This document shows positions 26,366 to 35,251 of a stretch of 64,000 nt of DNA, one piece after another. The notes under the pieces were generated by a model. It saw nothing but the letters and a program-made list of their open reading frames with translations. It was not told where the DNA came from and searched no databases. A program made the translations under genes and the position numbers. Each line of letters begins with the position of its first letter. Position 1 is the stretch's first letter. Source of the DNA: Flavivirga eckloniae. GTDB taxonomy: Bacteria; Bacteroidota; Bacteroidia; Flavobacteriales; Flavobacteriaceae. The stretch spans positions 1,200,001 to 1,264,000 of the forward strand of contig NZ_CP025791.1 of NCBI RefSeq assembly GCF_002886045.1, in the 5' to 3' direction.

Positions 26366-27109
26366 ATGAAAAACAAAACCGTAATTATTACAGGAGCATC
26401 CACAGGAATTGGGAAAGAAATTGCAAAATATTTTATAGCACGAGAAAGCAATGTTGTAATGAACTCTTCTAATGAAGAAAACTTAAGCAAGACTTATCAA
26501 GACCTTGGTGCGCCTTCAAATGCTGTTTACTTAGTTGGAGATATCAGTAAACAAGAAACTGGCCAGAAGCTTATTGCTTTAGCGCTCAAAAAATTTAACG
26601 CCGTAGATGTTTTAATTAATAATGCAGGCATCTTTTCTCCAAAGCCCTTTTTAGATGTTGAAGAACAAGATTTAGACCTTTATTGGAATGTAAACCTAAA
26701 GGGAACATATTTTACTTCACAAGCAGCTATTCCTCAAATGATAAAACAACAAAATGGTTCTATAATAAACATAGGAACTGTTTTGGTAGAACATGCTATT
26801 GATGGATTTCCTGCAACGGCACCATTAACAAGCAAAGGAGCTATACATGCTTTAACAAGACAATTAGCCGCAGAATTTGGTAAAAATAATATTAAGGTAA
26901 ATACCATCGCTCCTGGAATTATTAGAAGCCCACTACAAGAGAAAATAGGAATTGAAGATGCCGATAGTTTAGCAGGATTGCACTTACTAAATAGAATTGG
27001 TGAAGCAAATGAAATTGCAGAAGCAGCTTATTACTTAGCAACTTCAGGATTTATAACAGGTGAAACAATTAATGTAGCTGGCGGGCACACCGTTGGACAT
27101 GCTATTTAA
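26366..27109 (+). CDS. SDR-family oxidoreductase with altered catalytic residues
   Basis: 247 residues with a Rossmann fold: TGASTGIG (10-17) for NAD(P), NNAGIF (85-90), a Lys in TSKGAIHALTRQLA, and NTIAPGIIRSPL, GFITGETINVAGG at the C-terminus. The catalytic tetrad is incomplete: the usual Ser is Thr138 and the usual Tyr, four residues before Lys157, is Pro153 (FPATAPLTSKG). A subgroup of SDR proteins has this replacement. It may use another residue or not be a classical dehydrogenase. Operon with tautomerase and NTF2-like gene. Confidence 0.88.
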   Translation: MKNKTVIITGASTGIGKEIAKYFIARESNVVMNSSNEENLSKTYQDLGAPSNAVYLVGDISKQETGQKLIALALKKFNAVDVLINNAGIFSPKPFLDVEEQDLDLYWNVNLKGTYFTSQAAIPQMIKQQNGSIINIGTVLVEHAIDGFPATAPLTSKGAIHALTRQLAAEFGKNNIKVNTIAPGIIRSPLQEKIGIEDADSLAGLHLLNRIGEANEIAEAAYYLATSGFITGETINVAGGHTVGHAI

Positions 27110-27120
27110 AATAAAAGAAT

Positions 27121-27489
27121 ATGTATAAAGAGAATATAAAAAACATTGAAAATTTAATTACGAATTACTTTGAAGGTATTTTTCACGGAGATATTATAAA
27201 GCTTGAAGCTTGCTTTCATAAAAATGTGAATATTTATGGAGACATCAAGGGTGTTGATTATTTAAAAAATATAAATGAATACCTGGAAGGCGTAAAAAAC
27301 AGACAAAGCCCTAAAGATTTAAATGAGGATTTAAAAATGAAAATTATAGGAATAGACATTATGGGTAAAATTGCCATGGCTAAATTGCATGTACCTATGT
27401 TAGGCTATAACTATTATGACTATTTATCTCTAGTTAAAATTGATAATACCTGGAAAATTGTGAATAAGATATTTACTCATGTAGAATAA
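27121..27489 (+). CDS. NTF2-like (SnoaL/lumazine-binding type) protein
   Basis: 122 residues with the order of the NTF2-like cone fold: N-terminal helices (NIENLITNYFEGIFHGDIIKLEACFHKN), then KIIGIDIMGKIAMAKLHV, YYDYLSLVKIDNTWKIVNKIF. Typically a small-molecule isomerase, dehydratase or binding protein; substrate not predictable. 11 bases after the SDR gene and last in the operon before a strong hairpin terminator. Confidence 0.85.
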   Translation: MYKENIKNIENLITNYFEGIFHGDIIKLEACFHKNVNIYGDIKGVDYLKNINEYLEGVKNRQSPKDLNEDLKMKIIGIDIMGKIAMAKLHVPMLGYNYYDYLSLVKIDNTWKIVNKIFTHVE

Positions 27490-27516
27490 ATAAACATTGT
27501 TATCAATCTATAAAAC

Positions 27517-27560
27517 AATAGCGGTTTGAGGTTAAACTCTTACCGCTATTTCATTTTAAT
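27517..27560 (+). terminator. Rho-independent terminator of the tautomerase-SDR operon
   Basis: AATAGCGGT (27517-27525) and ACCGCTATT (27542-27550) form a perfect 9-bp stem; inside the loop GAG/CTC can pair around GTTAAA. TCATTTTAATT follows. It lies 27 bases after the NTF2-like stop. Confidence 0.7.
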
Positions 27561-27629
27561 TGAGTATTTTGTAATAAGGTTTAGTATACTTTTCAATATG
27601 GCTCAAATGCAGCCCGTAAACTGAAGAAA

Positions 27630-28052
27630 ATGGATAATGACATAAAGATTGAATTTTTAGACCATGTGGCTATTAGAGTCAAAGATTTAAATACCTCTAT
27701 AGAATGGTATCAAAATGTTTTGGGGCTAAAAAAATATCAACTACCTGAATGGGGAGAATTTCCAATTTTTATGCTTTCCGGAAAATCAGGAATTGCATTA
27801 TTCCCTGCCAATTTAAGTGATACTGAACTTGATTTAAATTCCAGAAATGTAAAAATCGACCATATTGCCTTTAACGTAACGAATAGCAATTTCGAAAAAG
27901 CAAAAAGACGTTACACCGAATTAAATCTGGACTTCAATATTCAAGACCATCATTACTTTGATTCCATCTACACGAAAGACCCAGATGGTCATACCATAGA
28001 ACTAACTACCATAAAAGTGAATGAGGAAGCGTTTTACAAACTAAAAGACTAA
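27630..28052 (+). CDS. VOC-superfamily (glyoxalase/bleomycin-resistance-like) protein
   Basis: 140 residues with the two beta-alpha-beta-beta-beta modules of the vicinal oxygen chelate fold: FLDHVAIRVKDLNTSIEWYQNVLGLKKYQ, IDHIAFNVTNSNFEKAKRRY, and the terminal DPDGHTIELTTI. The first His, the second-module His and the Glu of HTIELT are the typical metal ligands. Substrate unknown. Own transcript after the terminator. Confidence 0.88.
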   Translation: MDNDIKIEFLDHVAIRVKDLNTSIEWYQNVLGLKKYQLPEWGEFPIFMLSGKSGIALFPANLSDTELDLNSRNVKIDHIAFNVTNSNFEKAKRRYTELNLDFNIQDHHYFDSIYTKDPDGHTIELTTIKVNEEAFYKLKD

Positions 28053-28169
28053 AACTAAACAGCGTTTTCCTCTTATAAAAACATATGCTCCTCTTTTTGG
28101 ATTTAAAAAAAGGGTTATATTTACACTATTAGGTTTAACACCATAAAACACCAAATATAACACGCCCCA

Positions 28170-28766
28170 ATGAACAATGAAATAATTGAGTTTTTCTCTC
28201 AATATGTCGATCTGTCTGATGAAGAAATAAGCATTATCTCAAAACAAAATTTGATACAATCCTATAAAAAGGGAACCTTTTTATTAAAAGAAGGAGAAAT
28301 AGCCAATCAGTGTTATTTCCTCCTTAAAGGTTGTATAAGTAGTTATCATATGGTAGAAGGAGAAATTAAAGTCACTGAATTTTATACCGAAATACAACCT
28401 ATCAGGCCCGTTAGTTATACCACAAAAAAACCATCTGAATATTATTTGAAATGTATAGAAGATTGCATCATTTCAATAGGTACACCGGAAAAAAGTGAAA
28501 TACTAATGGAGCAAGTTCCTAAAATTTCCAAGCTTTGTACCATGATAATCGAAGAACAACTGGCAAATCAGCAAATAAAATATGATACCCTTATAAAACT
28601 AACGCCAGAACAACGCTATTTAAACCTACAAGAAAAATCTCCCGATCTTCTTAACAGAATACCACAATATTTAATAGCCAGTTATTTAGGTATAAGACCG
28701 GAATCGCTAAGTAGAATACGCAAGCGCCTCAGTAAACAGCAGTCATTTCTTAACTCAAATCAATGA
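28170..28766 (+). CDS. Crp/Fnr-family transcription regulator (third of three)
   Basis: 198 residues: cNMP-binding-like roll (KKGTFLLKEGEIANQCYFLLKGCISSYHMVEGEIKVTEFYTE), dimer helix, C-terminal wHTH (QRYLNLQEKSPDLLNRIPQYLIASYLGIRPESLSRIRKRL). More divergent from the other two, with a longer Gln/Ser tail. It precedes the SRPBCC gene by 58 bases. Ligand unknown; no Fe-S cysteine cluster. Confidence 0.9.
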   Translation: MNNEIIEFFSQYVDLSDEEISIISKQNLIQSYKKGTFLLKEGEIANQCYFLLKGCISSYHMVEGEIKVTEFYTEIQPIRPVSYTTKKPSEYYLKCIEDCIISIGTPEKSEILMEQVPKISKLCTMIIEEQLANQQIKYDTLIKLTPEQRYLNLQEKSPDLLNRIPQYLIASYLGIRPESLSRIRKRLSKQQSFLNSNQ

Positions 28767-28824
28767 ACAACGAATATTCAACATGTAATTTCGTGTTTCA
28801 AAATATAAATTAGTATTAATCTGT

Positions 28825-29253
28825 ATGAACAAAACATATATCTCTAAATCATCAATAGCAATTAATGCTTCTCCTTCTAAAATCTGGGAAGCATTGGTTA
28901 CACCAGAAATAGCAAAAGAGTACTTCCACGGAGCTAAACTGATAACAGACTGGAAAATAGGAAGTCCAATCACATTCAAAGGCGAATTCAACGGAAACAA
29001 ATATGAAGAAAAGGGTATCATACTAAATATGGAACCCAATACGCAGCTTCAATATTCGCATTGGAGCAACTTTGATGGATTACCCGATGAACCTGAAAAC
29101 TATAGGGTTTGGACATTTAACCTATCAGAATCTAAAAACCATACATTACTCTCAATTTCTGAAGACAATATTCCAACAGAAAAAAAGCAACAACGTTCTG
29201 ATGAATTTTGGAATGGTGTTTTATCAATAATTAAGCAAATAGCCGAGAGGTAA
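28825..29253 (+). CDS. SRPBCC / AHSA1-like domain protein
   Basis: 142 residues matching the activator-of-Hsp90-like START fold: SSIAINASPSKIWEALVTPEIAKEYFHGAKLITDWKIGSPITFKGE, then GIILNMEPNTQLQYSHWS and the C-terminal helix RSDEFWNGVLSIIKQIAE. Such proteins bind hydrophobic ligands or serve in stress response. Last gene before repeat copy B; opposite in direction to the large regulator gene beyond. Confidence 0.88.
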   Translation: MNKTYISKSSIAINASPSKIWEALVTPEIAKEYFHGAKLITDWKIGSPITFKGEFNGNKYEEKGIILNMEPNTQLQYSHWSNFDGLPDEPENYRVWTFNLSESKNHTLLSISEDNIPTEKKQQRSDEFWNGVLSIIKQIAER

Positions 29254-29359
29254 AATGATATGGCAACACCATAAATAACTCAATGTAAGTTATACAGAAA
29301 AAAATTAAACTAAAACATTGAAATACAATTTTTTGCCATGTCTACACCTGCCTGCAGGC

Positions 29360-29669
29360 AGCTACGGTGTACCCACAAATATGGCTGCTTAAATAATAAT
29401 TCTAGAAAGATAGACACTAATTTCACGAATTATCACAAATGGTTCTAAATATAAATTATTTACAAATAAATAATCATGCTTTACTTATTTATATATTAAA
29501 GTACAGAAATATAATAGAATTAAATCGGGTTTAGATTGTAAAAACAGACTGAAAGTCTGATTCGTGATTATGAATAGTTATAGAGAGCTATCCATCATAT
29601 TGAAGTTTTATTCGCGTAAATCTGTGTAATTCGTGGCTTGATTAAAAAGATATGGGGGACACCGTAGCT
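29360..29669 (-). repeat. Family-1 MITE-like repeat, copy B (310 bp)
   Basis: Same unit as copy A in inverted orientation and exactly the same length: left end AGCTACGGTGTACCCACA (29360-29377), right end GGGGGACACCGTAGCT (29654-29669). Beyond the shared ends, the local flanks are also inverted repeats of each other: CCTGCCTGCAGGC on the left and, reverse-complemented from the right, CCCTGTCTGCCCGC. It lies between the convergent SRPBCC and regulator genes. No coding potential; this accounts for the 542-base gap. Confidence 0.88.
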
Positions 29670-29795
29670 GCGGGCAGACAGGGAATCTCAACTTTATGAA
29701 ATTTCTCCTCGTTCCTCGTCAGAAATCGCAAGGTTTCATCTTTAAAATCTATCAAAAAACTTATTATCAGCATTAAATATGTCGAGAAACTGACG

Positions 29796-32309
29796 TTAAA
29801 TAAGATCCTGAAACTCGATATGATACTTCTCATCATACGCTTCAAAATACTTCTCACAAAATTTATCGTAATAATATCTAGCCCGTGTTTGGCTTTCCTT
29901 GCTTTTTAAATAGCTAACTATATACTGCAAAGCTTGTTCATTTAAATCATCAATTTTTATGACTAATGTGTAAACCTCAAAAGCTTGAGCCTGTTCTTTT
30001 AATTCATCTAATGTTAAGGCATAGTCATTAAGCGCATCAACAACATCAAAATTTATTGAAGTTTGAAATTCTTCAAGCCATTCCCAGTTTGAATTTTCCA
30101 AAAACTTACCGGACTTAACATATTGAAACAGTTCTTTATACTTTTCTGGTCTGGATTTATCCAATTGTTTAAGAATAGAAGATACCCGTAAATAATCGCA
30201 AATAAAGCTTTCATTCCAAGTTATTTTCCAGTATCCACTTTCAAAATTAATGCTAATACCTTCAATATCTGAAATGGCAGACCTAAGTTTATTAAAACTT
30301 ACACTACGATTGTTCGATGCCTTTTTTGTTGAAAAACCGTGCCAAATAATATTCGTTATTTTTTGGGATGATATCCCTCTTGTTGATTTAACAGAATAAA
30401 GCAATATGATTAAAAACAATTCTTTTATTTTCGGAGGGAATTTCAATGTTATATCTTTCCCGTGCTTATCGTACACTCTAAAACCACCAAATAATGTTAT
30501 TGTGTTAATCTTACTTCCCAGAATTTCAGAAGTTTTAAATGATTTTACTCTTGTAGTTTGAAATTTAACGCTGCGCCTTCTTCTTACTACCATTAGAATT
30601 ACCAACGCCAAAACGACAAGAGTAATGAGAGTTAAAAAAATAAAAACCAGATTGTTTTTCTTTTCAACTTTTACACCATCAGAAAAAACTGTTTTTATTT
30701 CATTATTGCTAAGTGCCCTGTTCCATATATATAAATCATCGATATACCCAGACAGATGCCCCTCTTGAATAAACCCTCTTCCTAACATCAACTCCGATTC
30801 ACCAATATACGAAGGGTGCCCAGTAGAAGAGCCATGTTGTTTTCCATTTATAAATATAGATTGCTCTTGGTTTTTTATATCGTATCTAACAACTAGATTA
30901 TACCATTTAGAGGGTTCAAGCTTTTTGTAAACAGAAACGTCTGAACCATAAAACCCAAAATAAGGAATGCCTTTTCTTATATTTACATGTAAACTCTTTC
31001 TGTATTCCTTTTCATTTGCTCCAATAAGAAAATAATCATTTTCTAAATCCAGTTCCGAAAGCTTAATATTTAAACTAATTGTAAAACTACTTTTCCTAAT
31101 GCCAAAATCATCTGGTATGCCAAAAACAGCATATGAGCTATCCTGAAACTTAAGGACTTCTCCTTTTACAATATCTTTCGCAAACTCGCACTTAAAGTTT
31201 TTAGTTGATGAAGCTGGTTTTATGAGGTTATTAATCTTACCGTTAAAGGTAAATGCACCAGTTAACTCTTCATCCAACGACAGCGGAAAGGCAGTAAAAT
31301 TAATGACGCCTTTTTTTAAATATTCTTCCGTTACCTGTATATTAGAGGGCCTAAAGGAATAGCCATGTTGATAAGGACGAAGTACCGGAGCCTCATCTTC
31401 AACAACCGGAAAACTGTAATATCCATTTGTAATAGCTTTAACTTTATTCTCCCAAAAAACTTGTTCTAGAGGTTTATTCCTATACGATACAACCCCAGAA
31501 ATAGATGGAAAGTCTCTTAACACATAATTCAAATAATATATTTTTCTTATATGCTTACCTTCAACCATAATAAAATTTGGCCGTTTACCACATAATTGCC
31601 AGCACTTTATAGCATGTAAAATACTAAAGTTATTTTCACTAAGATTCAACCAGCTTTCATCAATTTTTGACTTCTCTATATTACTCTTTTCAAAGTGTCT
31701 GAGAAGTAAAAGTTCGTTTTCAGGTTTTCCGTTGGAATAATAACCTTCAAAAATAGGACTGTCAAAATTGGTAAAAGGAAATTCAGCAATATGATCCCAG
31801 GCATAATTAATAATTTTGTCTTCATCATTGGTTTGATGAAAAGAGAAGATTATAAGCCGTTTTCCTGTATCTCTTATCTCTTCCAAATTGGGCCACTTTT
31901 CTCCTGCAGGTAGAAAAAAGCAATAATCGTCCAAATTAGCTTTATTTAATACTTGTTTAAGCCAGTTTTCCGGACCTTCATAGTTAATAAAAAGAGGAAC
32001 GACCTTAGATGGGTTTTTATCCAGATATACCTTTAAAGCCTCTACATACTGCTGAAAAGTCACATACGAATCGGAAGATTCTACGTAGAGTTCATTACTA
32101 TCGAGCGCATAATTAATATGAATACTGAAACCAATATTGTAGTCTGACTTGTCTTCTTCAAAATAATTAATGGCCTCTTTTGCATTTTCAAAATCACCTA
32201 TTAAATAACTGTTACTACTTAAATGTTGAGCATTTACAGTATTAACCAATAAAACAATAGCTGTGAAACAAATAACTAAAATACTTTTCCTTGAAAATAT
32301 TCGCAGCAT
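29796..32309 (-). CDS. Membrane-bound SARP-like regulator with periplasmic PLC-like and LamG domains
   Basis: 837 residues. Signal peptide/anchor at about 8-27. Residues 35-275 resemble the PI-PLC X domain (NPSKVVPLFINYEGPENWL, CFFLPAGEKWPNLEEIRDTG, KRLIIFSFHQTND), but the first catalytic His motif is missing, so it is probably not an enzyme. A LamG/concanavalin-like domain follows (about 395-545; SSFTISLNIKLSEL, WYNLVVRYD, GYIDDLYIWNRALSNNEI). One membrane helix at 553-575 is followed by an Arg-rich cytoplasmic stop. The cytoplasmic part (602-697) is a winged helix of OmpR/SARP type, then a bacterial transcriptional activator (BTAD)-like helical repeat region (700-830). Divergent from the GH95 operon, which it probably senses and controls. 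Confidence 0.75.
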   Translation of the reverse strand: MLRIFSRKSILVICFTAIVLLVNTVNAQHLSSNSYLIGDFENAKEAINYFEEDKSDYNIGFSIHINYALDSNELYVESSDSYVTFQQYVEALKVYLDKNPSKVVPLFINYEGPENWLKQVLNKANLDDYCFFLPAGEKWPNLEEIRDTGKRLIIFSFHQTNDEDKIINYAWDHIAEFPFTNFDSPIFEGYYSNGKPENELLLLRHFEKSNIEKSKIDESWLNLSENNFSILHAIKCWQLCGKRPNFIMVEGKHIRKIYYLNYVLRDFPSISGVVSYRNKPLEQVFWENKVKAITNGYYSFPVVEDEAPVLRPYQHGYSFRPSNIQVTEEYLKKGVINFTAFPLSLDEELTGAFTFNGKINNLIKPASSTKNFKCEFAKDIVKGEVLKFQDSSYAVFGIPDDFGIRKSSFTISLNIKLSELDLENDYFLIGANEKEYRKSLHVNIRKGIPYFGFYGSDVSVYKKLEPSKWYNLVVRYDIKNQEQSIFINGKQHGSSTGHPSYIGESELMLGRGFIQEGHLSGYIDDLYIWNRALSNNEIKTVFSDGVKVEKKNNLVFIFLTLITLVVLALVILMVVRRRRSVKFQTTRVKSFKTSEILGSKINTITLFGGFRVYDKHGKDITLKFPPKIKELFLIILLYSVKSTRGISSQKITNIIWHGFSTKKASNNRSVSFNKLRSAISDIEGISINFESGYWKITWNESFICDYLRVSSILKQLDKSRPEKYKELFQYVKSGKFLENSNWEWLEEFQTSINFDVVDALNDYALTLDELKEQAQAFEVYTLVIKIDDLNEQALQYIVSYLKSKESQTRARYYYDKFCEKYFEAYDEKYHIEFQDLI

Positions 32310-32713
32310 AAAAGATAAAATTAATAAGCGCTTTAAAAGTTTAAATTTAACATTAAAGACGTATTAATAAGCAAAAAAACAATAAATATTAAAAAAAATG
32401 TTAAACACCTAAAAACATGACACTTACAAAGGCTATTAATAGGTTAATTAATACCTTAATTAAGACTACAGGTATTTGTTTGATAATTTTCTGTTAACCA
32501 GAGTTAATTATGTTTGGCTTGAATGATTTTGATTTATTAATGAAGAGACACTATTTTACATCAATAACATTCATAAAAACCATATAGGGGTTAAAAAACT
32601 TTATAAGATATAAATACCTAAAGGAAACCCTTAGAAAAAGGCTAACTTTTAGCATACCTATATAAAAAATAAGACATTAACTATAATTACGTAACTATAA
32701 ATCAACATTTAAT
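32310..32713. promoter_or_regulatory. Divergent control region of the carbohydrate locus
   Basis: 404 AT-rich bases between the regulator and GH95 start codons. No TTTG/TANNTTTG pair is visible. Candidate sites are the direct repeat AACTATAA (32679-32686 and 32693-32700, 14 bases apart) just before the GH95 start, and a patch with GGTTAATTAATACC followed by TTAATTAAG near 32450. SARP-type regulators bind direct repeats, so the first is the better candidate; both are unproven. Confidence 0.35.
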
Positions 32714-35185
32714 ATGCAATACATGTATAGAAAAATTTATTTTTTACTCTTTACACTTTTTACCGGAAGCATTTTCTACTCTTTTGGTCAAGAAGTAAAG
32801 AAGATAGAAACAAACTCAATTGTAATAAATAACTCAACACCTACAGAAGACTGGGAAGAATCTCTAGTTAGTGGAAATGGTGCCCAAGGTGTTATGGTAT
32901 ATGGACACCCTTTACGTGAATCTATCGTATTAAACCATGAAAAACTTTGGATTCCTGGTCAGTCAGTATATCCAGACGTGCCAAATATAGTTCCAGGATT
33001 AAATAAGGCTCGAGAACTAGCCAAACAATCTAAGTGGAAAGAAGCAAACAGAATGCTATGGAGAAGTTTTTGCAAAGGAAATGTCGACATGTTTTCTACA
33101 GAAGATTTGTCAAGACCAGGACCTCGTTTAAATTATAATTCGGTACACCCCGGACACAAACTAAACATTAGAATAGATGAACTTGGTAGTATTGTAAACT
33201 ATAATCGTTCTTTAGAATTAAACAGTGGTGAGATTACTACGAGCTGGGAAGATTTCCGCGGTAAATTTGAAAAATCTGTTTTTGTATCCAGACCAGACAA
33301 TGTTATAGTTACTCGAGTAAAGTGCGATGGTTTAAGTTTTGGTGCCAGTATAAACATCAAGGATATTGATGGTTGGAAACCCGAAGATATTAGAAAACCA
33401 TTGATAGAACACGGAGAACAAGAACTATATTATAAAACATCTTACGTACGTTTACACGGACTTCCTGAACCTGATGGATATCATTCTCTTTCTAGAGTCA
33501 TTACAAAAGGAGGAAACATTCAAGTAAAGAGTGACCGACTTATAGTAAGCGATGTAAACGAAATAATTGTAATTACACGCTTAGATTATCTTCCTGTGGC
33601 ATCTAAACCTGAAAGACAAGCGCTTTCAATCAGCTTATCGGACTTGCCAGCTTCTTATGAAGCATTATATAATCGTCACACCGTAATACAGGCTGAAATG
33701 ATGAACCGTTGTTCCTTAAATTTAGGCGGAAACAATGGTGCAGGAAAAACAACTGACGAAATATTATTTGATGCAAAATCAAACGGACCTTCTCCAGAAT
33801 TTCTGGAACTTCTTTTTGCCGTAGGTAGATATGCTTTTATTGCCAGTAGTGGAGATCTTCCTCCTGCATTAATGGGCATCTGGGGTAATACCTGGACACC
33901 AAATTGGTGGGGACATTATACAAACGATTCAAACCTCAACTTGGCAGTAGCTTCTGGAAGTGTTACAAATCTTCCTGAAATGATGGAAAGCTATTTTTCA
34001 TGGATTGAAAGCTTATATCCAGACTGGAAAAGGAATGCAGCCCAGCTATATGGTGCCGATGGATATATGGCTGCTATAGCTCATGGATGGAGACACGGTA
34101 TCGCTTTAGGTGGCTGGAATGAGTGGATTGGTGGTGCTGGATGGCTTGGAAGCTATTTTTACGAGCACTATCAATTTACAGACGATAAAGAATTCCTAAA
34201 AAAACGAGTTATTCCTTTATTTGAAAACATTGTATCCTTTTATGAAGGCGCCATGAAAGATATGGAAATGCCAGATGGCAAATTTCTTGTATGGCCAGGT
34301 TGCTCAGTAGAAAATGCACCTGCTGATATTCGCAGGTACGGTGAGCAAGGCGCACCAAATGCGACTCATGAATTGGCAGTAATGAAATACTCATTTAATG
34401 TTTTAATTGATGGGTATCGTACCCTTGGAATAAATGAGGAAAGAATTCCTGAGCTTGAAGCATTTATTAGCAAAATTCCCGAGTACATGATAAACGACGT
34501 AGGGGCACTTGCCGAATGGAGCCATCCTGATATGAATGAGCAATACAACAACAATCACAACTCACACCTATGGCCTTTATATCCTGGTACAGAAATCACT
34601 CCATGGAAATCTTCTCCCAAACTCATTAAGGCTTGTAAAATAGCCATTAGAGAGCGTAATAGGGTTATTGTTGATACGAACAGATGCGGACACGGTATTA
34701 TGCACCTCGGTTATATGGGAGCGCGTCTTAACGATCCTAAAATGGCATGGAGAACCTTAGATGTTATTGCTCGTAACGACTTAATTTACAATAGCTTTGT
34801 TTCATCTCACAACTCACTCCATCATACTTTTAACCTTGATGCCTCGCTTTCTCTTCCAGGTTTAATGGCCGAAATGTGCGTTACCTCTGCACCGGGAAGA
34901 CTTGCTCTTTTATCCGGTTTGCCTCTGGAAAAATTACCACACGGTGAAATCAAGGGCATTTTAGCCAGAAAAGGTATCAAAATAAACAAAATGGTCTGGG
35001 ATAGAAAAACAGGAACTATTAACATGAATCTTACCAGCGTCAATAATCAGGAGGTTATTATTTGTAGTCGCCTTGAGTTAACAGATCTAAAAGCAAATAC
35101 AAAAGCGAGAAAGGAAAATGATGAATGGTTGGTGCGTCTGCCTAAAAATAAAAACGTTCGATTAACCATAAAATTTAAAGAATAA
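32714..35185 (+). CDS. Glycoside hydrolase, GH95-like (alpha-L-fucosidase/galactosidase type)
   Basis: 823 residues; start at 32714 or the ATG at 32723, both leading to a signal peptide (KIYFLLFTLFTGSIFYSFGQ). The N-terminal beta-sandwich (about 35-300; SLVSGNGAQGVMVYGHPLRESIVLNHEKLW) precedes an (alpha/alpha)6 barrel with GDLPPALMGIWGNTWTPNWW, TNDSNLNLAVASG, WNEWIGGAGWLGSYFYEHY and NNHNSHLWPLYPG. Order and length fit GH95, which removes alpha-linked L-fucose or L-galactose. Probably periplasmic. First gene of a five-gene operon. The exact sugar specificity cannot be told. Confidence 0.82.
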   Translation: MQYMYRKIYFLLFTLFTGSIFYSFGQEVKKIETNSIVINNSTPTEDWEESLVSGNGAQGVMVYGHPLRESIVLNHEKLWIPGQSVYPDVPNIVPGLNKARELAKQSKWKEANRMLWRSFCKGNVDMFSTEDLSRPGPRLNYNSVHPGHKLNIRIDELGSIVNYNRSLELNSGEITTSWEDFRGKFEKSVFVSRPDNVIVTRVKCDGLSFGASINIKDIDGWKPEDIRKPLIEHGEQELYYKTSYVRLHGLPEPDGYHSLSRVITKGGNIQVKSDRLIVSDVNEIIVITRLDYLPVASKPERQALSISLSDLPASYEALYNRHTVIQAEMMNRCSLNLGGNNGAGKTTDEILFDAKSNGPSPEFLELLFAVGRYAFIASSGDLPPALMGIWGNTWTPNWWGHYTNDSNLNLAVASGSVTNLPEMMESYFSWIESLYPDWKRNAAQLYGADGYMAAIAHGWRHGIALGGWNEWIGGAGWLGSYFYEHYQFTDDKEFLKKRVIPLFENIVSFYEGAMKDMEMPDGKFLVWPGCSVENAPADIRRYGEQGAPNATHELAVMKYSFNVLIDGYRTLGINEERIPELEAFISKIPEYMINDVGALAEWSHPDMNEQYNNNHNSHLWPLYPGTEITPWKSSPKLIKACKIAIRERNRVIVDTNRCGHGIMHLGYMGARLNDPKMAWRTLDVIARNDLIYNSFVSSHNSLHHTFNLDASLSLPGLMAEMCVTSAPGRLALLSGLPLEKLPHGEIKGILARKGIKINKMVWDRKTGTINMNLTSVNNQEVIICSRLELTDLKANTKARKENDEWLVRLPKNKNVRLTIKFKE

Positions 35186-35251
35186 CAACTGTTTTAGGAT
35201 GGAGTATAAACGCCATCTAAAACGCCCAGAAATCAATCTTGAACTATCAGA

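Noticed and set aside
28755-29039. Minus-strand frame of 94 codons antisense to the SRPBCC gene
   Set aside because: The opposite strand carries a complete, recognisable family member; this frame shows no motif.
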